This document shows, in pieces, positions 59,016-64,000 of a stretch of 64,000 nucleotides of DNA. The position numbers were made by a program, and so were the translations under genes. The stretch spans positions 2,356,001 through 2,420,000 of the forward strand of contig JAVLRN010000007.1 of the NCBI GenBank assembly GCA_032821775.1, written 5' to 3'. The notes under the pieces are model-generated. The model saw nothing but the letters and a program-made list of their open reading frames with translations, was not told the origin of the DNA and ran no database searches. The stretch comes from Sanguinoderma infundibulare (lineage: Eukaryota; Basidiomycota; Agaricomycetes; Polyporales; Polyporaceae). The first letter of the stretch is position 1. Every line of letters starts with the position of its first letter.

Positions 59016-60050
59016 GTTCGGACTGGGTATTGGTTCGCTGGAGGGAACCTATCTGTAGACTCTGCGGTGTTCTTGGAGTTTGTCCCGGCGACGCACCGGT
59101 GGCTTCTTACGGTGCTTCCAATATGGTTGGCAATCGGCCAGTTCGTTGGCGCTCTGGTGGGTTCGGGTCTCAAGCGGCTGTGTTTACAATCACTTACCCA
59201 ACGAACAGGTCGCTTGGCCGCTCATCACGAACTTCTCCTGTTCGTCTGCGGCAGGGTGCACCAAGGAGAAGAACATGGGCTAGAGGTACATTCTTTGAAC
59301 ACTAGGCGGCATCATGGCCGTCCTATTCATCCTCCCTTTCTTCGTCTTCCAACTGTACGAGTCTCCCAAGTACCCCATACACGAGGAGGAGGCAGTGAAG
59401 GTCATCCACGAGATCGCCAAGTACAACGGAAAGAAGAGCAGCCCGACAGTGGAGACGCTGAAGGAATACGAGAAGCTCAAGCTGGGCGGCATGGACGGGA
59501 GGGTTAACGGCCCGGAAGTAGCGAGACCGGTGGACACGAGCGTGAAGGCCGCGTTCATGCTCAACGGCGACCATATGAAGGCGTCGTTTGCCGCAAGGAA
59601 GCTTGCGTACTCGACTTTGTTGCTCATTACCCTCTGGGCGTTCATCAGGCTGGCGTGTACAACGGCTTCGTGACGGTCTTGTGAGTTCTTTTATTGGCGT
59701 GGAACATGTGCGATACTGCCTAACGTGCTGCATGTTATTAGCCTACAACAGAAGGGCGCCGAAGCCGGTGACGGCCAGGTGATCTGAGCACCATGGGCAC
59801 ACCAGGCTCGCTCGTTGCTGGATGGATGGTCGAGCAACCCATTTTCGGCCGCAAGGGGACCCTGGCAGCCTCCACCGGTGCGTCTCGTCTCTGCTTTTTT
59901 CACAGTATGCTGATCGATGCCCCGCTCATGGGTGTCTTCCTCCTCGCGAGCACAACCTCGCGGACGTCGTGAACACGCTCCTTGGGTGGAACTTGCGTCT
60001 ACACGTTTGTGAACAATGTCATGTACGGTGTCCTGTACCTCAAGATATGA
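59016..60050 (+). pseudogene. MFS transporter pseudogene (SV2-like/sugar-phosphate class)
   Basis: From about 59022 the frame reads GYWFAGGNLSVDSAVFLEFVP and then WLLTVLPIWLAIGQFVGAL. An intron (59157-59208) leads to VAWPLITNFSC and CTKEKNMG-stop-RYIL-stop-TLGGIMAVLF, with TAG at 59281-59283 and TGA at 59296-59298. The first replaces the conserved Trp of MGWRY. FQLYESPKYPIHEEEAVKVI follows and stays open to LLLITLWAFI, where a small deletion shifts the frame. Later fragments (GSLVAGWMVEQPIFGRKGTL, YTFVNNVMYGVLY) lie in changing frames. The first membrane helices and the C-terminus are missing. Intact relatives are 12-helix proton symporters. Clearly dead, but recognisable along most of its length. 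Confidence 0.82.
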
Positions 60051-60772
60051 ACGTCTGCATCTAGTACTCGCTGCAAACCGAGCGACTATGTCCTTCCTCC
60101 GCCGCCAGCTGGTGCGTGTGCACGATGTGGCTGGTGTGTCGTGCTCGATCACAGAAATCTCCGACCATTCCGGCCACGCCCCTTCCTGGGACCACGGTTA
60201 GAGTTCGCGGAAGGACTCTCGATCACGACTGTTATGGTATACGCGTCCCCTCAACCCGAATGCAACCCCTTCTTTGACAATCTAGAAATCGGGCGTGCAC
60301 CTTCTCGCAGGCCACGCCGTGGGCGATCTCTACTCAATTGCCCTGCAGTGTCTAGACCCCACACATCTTGTTCCTGTATGTCTCCTGGGATACCGCTCTC
60401 GCAACCCTTGGTCCCCCGGCGATGGCTCTCGATCTTCCCCTATCTCAGGACGGGCCCCTTGCGATTGAACAGCCTACACGTCTATCGTACACTCGCCCCC
60501 CCTTCCGACCTTCCACATCAGAAACCACGTTTTCCTCAGTGCTCATGTGCCCTCCTCCGCTCCTCCCCCCATAGCTGATTCCCCCACGCCACATCTCCGA
60601 AAACGATTCCGCACGTCCCAGCACGTCCCCATCCAACGAAGGGCGTCTGCTCCTCCCGTCCAGGCCTGCCCGTCTCCGCAATCCCAACACGCGCTCATCC
60701 TCGGAAAACGCATCCCGGTTCCGACCACGACTCTCCGCCCTCTCTACATTTATCATTGCAATGAACGCAGAC
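60051..60772. other. Intergenic region, nothing recognised
   Basis: About 720 bp after the MFS relic, up to the 3' end of the next minus-strand gene. Possibly the eroded last exons of the transporter; nothing identifiable. Confidence 0.5.
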
Positions 60773-61747
60773 TCATCCGTCGAGGCTCACCGCGCGCAGC
60801 GACTCTAGCAAAGGCTATATTTGTCCCGCAAAGGACGTGGGGCAGGCACATCAGCTCGCAATGTATTCATGCATCATCCTCCCGACGGTCAACGCAACCC
60901 CGGATGGCGACATGCAAACCAGCGAGAGTAATCAACTCACCGTCATCGCGTCCTCGTGTCGAACGATCTCCGCCACCGCCGCGGCGCTCGCTCGGAACTC
61001 TACTGGCTGGTCCACGGGCAGCTTGGCCCACTGCGGCGCGTCAAGGCTCTCCGGGTGGCCTTCGTACTTGCCCAACTCGAATGTCCTTGGTCTGCCCTCC
61101 TCGGGCCTGGCCCCGGACTCTTCCTCACCGCCGGCAAGGCCAAGAGGCTGCGCGGCGCCTGGTGTGGTCGTGGAAGAAGGGGAGGTCGTGAGACGGAGGA
61201 CGAACGTGTCCGGATCGCTGAAGATGCTCCCGTCGCTCGGTGCCTATTGCGATCGCGTCCGTGCCCATCCATGGTCGAGCCGTCCGGGAATTCGAACGCA
61301 AAGTTTGGGTCGGCGCTCGTCAGCAACATCCAACAATACTCGGACAAGGACAAGGGCGGCATCCGACTCCGCCGTCGTCCATTCCCTTTCCTTCCTTCCC
61401 GCGGAGGGTTTGGAGAATCGGGAGATGGGAGGATGGGTGACGGCGGCGCAGGCAAGCGTCATGCTCACCTTGATACATTGCACCTGCACCGTGCATCGCA
61501 CCTCATCTGCAGATCCGTCTTGGCGCTCCGAGCGATTGAGACTCGGGGATTGGCTCTGGCTTTGGGCGAGGCGTGCGGCGAGCCAGGCGTCCACGAGCCC
61601 TGGCTGGCCGAACTTGCGCTGGCGATAGCGCTCCTGGGCGTCTTGTTCGCTCGTGCGGCGCGGGATCCGCTGCCGTTCGCGCGGGCGGAGGGCATAGGCG
61701 TAGGACACGGTGCTGCTCCGCGGCCGGCTCGTGCGTGCAATCTTCAT
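60773..61747 (-). CDS. Hypothetical protein, 207 residues
   Basis: Exons 61747-61469, 61243-60941 and 60814-60773 give 207 residues. Both introns are phase 0 with GTGAGC/GTGAGT donors and ATAG acceptors; they are long for this window (225 and 126 nt). The N-terminus is basic (MKIARTSRPRSSTV) and could be a mitochondrial presequence. A helical stretch QPGLVDAWLAARLAQSQSQS follows, and the C-terminal part (GSIFSDPDTFVLRLTT, FELGKYEGHPESLDAPQW, AVAEIVRHEDAM) is more regular and looks folded. No family recognised. The model rests on frame and splice signals only. Confidence 0.5.
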
Positions 61748-63175
61748 GTCAAGGTTTGATGGGTACTGAGGGTATCGCGGTTCTCAGAGGTCAAGGTTGC
61801 GGAGAACGCGAGTCTGGTAACGTCTTACGTCGCGGTCGGGGTGGGGATGGAGACGTGCCCCTCGTGTTGGGTTTCCGCAGGCTACGTTTGCCCGCAATAT
61901 GTAGGAGTTCGGCTAGTGCAGGGTGGCTTCTATCGCTGGCCCATCGTCGTTTATCGACGCGATCCTGGTACGCGGGCTGTTTGCTGGGTGGGCGCGACAC
62001 TGCCCGCTGGGTGCTACGCGTGAGTGCTGGGACGAGTAGACGGATAAGGAAACCGCGGCATGCCTTTCTCGGACACCGGCGTTTGCGCGTGTGAGGACCT
62101 GGAAGCGACGTTACCCACTGTCCGGTCTTGTGTTGTGGTCGAGGCGCTGACGGTACACTTCTCTTGCAGTACTCGGGCGTTCGGAAGATACAGCCGCATG
62201 TTGTGCTCGACGAGGCTCTGACCTACAGAGCACGGGAGACGGCGGGGCTGTCCGTTGAACGATTGCAATTCGTGGTTCGTGTTCTCGAGCGAAGCTCTCA
62301 GCGGTGATGATGGATTTCGCAAGGTTCCATATTCGCACCCACCTCGGAACGGACTCCATTGGTCTGACGAGTTCTATGAAGGCGCATGGATGTAATTTGG
62401 CTGTGAAGCGCTTGCAAATATGCTCGAGTTTGGTTGCGATGTAGACCGGGCGCAGAGGCAACAACGTAATCCCGTGCCGGAGTGCGAGCCAATGCCTGCA
62501 AGAGTGGTCACGCGACCGAGACTGCAAGGCAGAAAATCAAAAGAAAAACGGCAGGCTTGGCTGCTGGCGAGCGGCTGGCTGCAAGATCGAAGCGGCATCG
62601 ATCGGTGGGATGGACCTACAGCGAACAACAGGGAAAAACATACGGAGGGGGTCACGTGCGCGGAGGCGAATATCATGGCACGTGGGGCGTGTCTGAGATG
62701 CGGACCGCCTACCGAATATGGACGGGGCATGGGTCTGCCTCGTGTGTTGGGCGAGGAGGACTGGGAGTATATTCGCCCCCCGATGAGCCTCTCTTTTCTT
62801 CGTCCGCTCGCCCGCTCGCACAAGCGCTGCCCTCAGGGGGGCCTCCTGGTCCATATCTGCTCGTCGACCTTGGCTCAGGGCGCCGCAGAGCCTGGCTGGT
62901 GATCGCCACCATCCTCCTTCTCCCTGCCACGACTTGTCAGTAAGTACTCGCCCATCTCCTCTTCTGTCCCTCCCCGTCCCTATATCAGCCCTTGCGACAA
63001 GAGCCTGCAGCTCACCTGCTCCTCGTCCCCGTGCAGCGATCCCCCACTCACGCCGATCCGCTCCCTCCCCGTCCCTCCGCCTCCGCACCTGCTTCTCCCC
63101 CACACCCGTTCCGCCCACAGCGCGTCTCCCTCCCCGAGCATCGTAATCGAATCGACCATCATCGCTTCCGCACCT
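61748..63175. other. 1.4-kb divergent intergenic region
   Basis: Between divergent starts. Two CACGTG-type sites occur near 62650-62685, and a CT-rich tract lies in 62940-63170, probably the leader of the next gene. Long minus-strand frames across 62.5-63.5 kb are shadows of GC-rich sequence. Confidence 0.5.
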
Positions 63176-64000
63176 ATGGAGAAGTGGAAGAAGCTCCTCT
63201 CCCGAGGCCTCGGCGACACGCCCCAGGCCCCAAAGCACAAGCCTCTTCCCCTGCCAGACCTCGGGGAGGGAGGTGCCCTGCCCAACTCGCCACTCTCCTC
63301 GCACGCCATCCCTCCCTCCTCCTTCGACACCTGGGCGTCTTCCGATAGCGGCAGCTCCGTCTCCTCCAGCATGCCCACCACCCCCGCCTCGTCCCCAGCT
63401 CCCTGGAAAAGGCCGATCACCCCATTCGCTAGGGCACCCTCGGTTCGCGCACCGACCCCTCAGTACGAGATTCGCAGCCCTCCGTGGCACGTCATGACCG
63501 CCGACCCCGATCCCTCTCTTTGTCGCCAGACATTCACGCCCTCGCCCGAGATCCACAAGCCCAGACCCCGCCGCGCCTCATCCGCCCACCACCCGACGCC
63601 CGTGCAGATCATGCAGACCCTAGTGTCCCCACCACCACCTGCTCAGAGGCCTCTCAAGTCGATATTGAAGCAGTGTGCGTATCTTATTCTTCTTTTCCAT
63701 GCCCGGCGATGATCGTTGTCACATTTCGTATCTGATATACGCGCACATACTCACCCTCACCTGCCCTGCGTGTCTTATCGTAGCCGTCCCACGATCGGCC
63801 GCCTCGACCCCTGCCCCGCAGGGCCCCGGCATCCGAGTGCACCACACGCGATTGCACTGGCAGCTCTGCCCGTTCGAGACCTACAAGAGCGAGCGCACGC
63901 TTCGGGTCGATTTCGACCTCGCCAAGCCCGTTGAGCTCCTCGTCCTCCGCGATGTTCGGCCCTACGGTGGCAAGCTGCCTCAGCACAAGATCGACGAGTA
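63176..64000 (+). CDS. Hypothetical protein, 5' part (runs off the window)
   Basis: Exon 1 (63176-63674) begins MEKWKKLLSRGLGDTPQ and encodes about 166 Ser/Pro-rich, probably disordered residues. After an intron (63675-63783, GTGCGT to CGTAG) exon 2 continues to the window edge with a folded-looking segment: GIRVHHTRLHWQLCPFETYK, then RTLRVDFDLAKPVELLVLRD and RPYGGKLPQHKIDEY. The layout (disordered N-terminus, then a domain opening with a Trp-containing beta strand) resembles basidiomycete proteins of unknown function. I cannot name the family from this part. Confidence 0.6.

Noticed and set aside
62537..63556. 339-codon minus-strand frame
   Set aside because: Overlaps the start of a plus-strand gene and is Gly/Arg-rich shadow sequence.

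Overview
The window is nuclear DNA of a filamentous basidiomycete, most likely an agaricomycete of the Polyporales type. It is GC-rich, its genes are cut by many introns of about 45-60 nt with GT(A/G)NGT donors, and the gene set is typical of that group: histone H3 with introns, fungal P450s, a GCN4-type bZIP, a GUT2 with a C-terminal extension, and an Ecl1-type zinc protein. All gene models here were assembled by hand from reading frame, splice sites and family motifs; none was checked by a search.

Layout. 1-10.4 kb and 12.2-22.0 kb are long stretches where I see no gene. They are split by one gene at 10.4-12.2 kb (Ecl1-like, + strand). From 22 kb the window is gene-dense. 22.0-23.6 kb (-) is a mitochondrial SLC25 carrier in 12 exons, three of them only 10-11 nt. 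23.9-25.3 kb (+) holds two relics of P450 genes. 25.5-26.3 kb (-) is an intronless SAM methyltransferase. 26.9-29.5 kb (+) is a CRAL-TRIO/RhoGAP protein. 32.0-33.7 kb (+) is a GCN4/CPC1-like bZIP factor with GCN4-type sites upstream. 34.1-36.2 kb (+) is the Golgi GDPase GDA1, followed by a SPRY protein (-).

39.4-41.4 kb (+) is an MFS monocarboxylate-type transporter; 41.7-42.3 kb (+) is the small RNA polymerase III subunit RPC11; 42.6-44.3 and 45.4-46.3 kb (-) are two proteins of unknown function. 46.8-47.4 kb (+) is histone H3 with one extra alanine. 47.8-50.7 kb (-) is mitochondrial FAD glycerol-3-phosphate dehydrogenase (GUT2). 51.2-52.9 kb (+) is an F-box/LRR-like gene with a premature stop. 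53.1-57.7 kb (-) is a tandem pair of intact P450s with near-identical exon structure. 59.0-60.1 kb (+) is a dead MFS transporter. 60.8-61.7 kb (-) is an unknown protein, and 63.2 kb to the edge (+) is the start of another.

Together the genes are mainly housekeeping: transcription, chromatin, Golgi glycosylation, mitochondrial metabolism and Rho signalling. The accessory layer is P450s, methyltransferase, MFS transporters and the F-box gene. The P450 relics have exon lengths matching the intact pair, so the window records birth and death in one P450 family. I found no convincing new multi-gene system, transposon, CRISPR array or RNA gene. The most notable features are the microexons, the H3 insertion, a probable GC-AG intron, and the P450 decay record.
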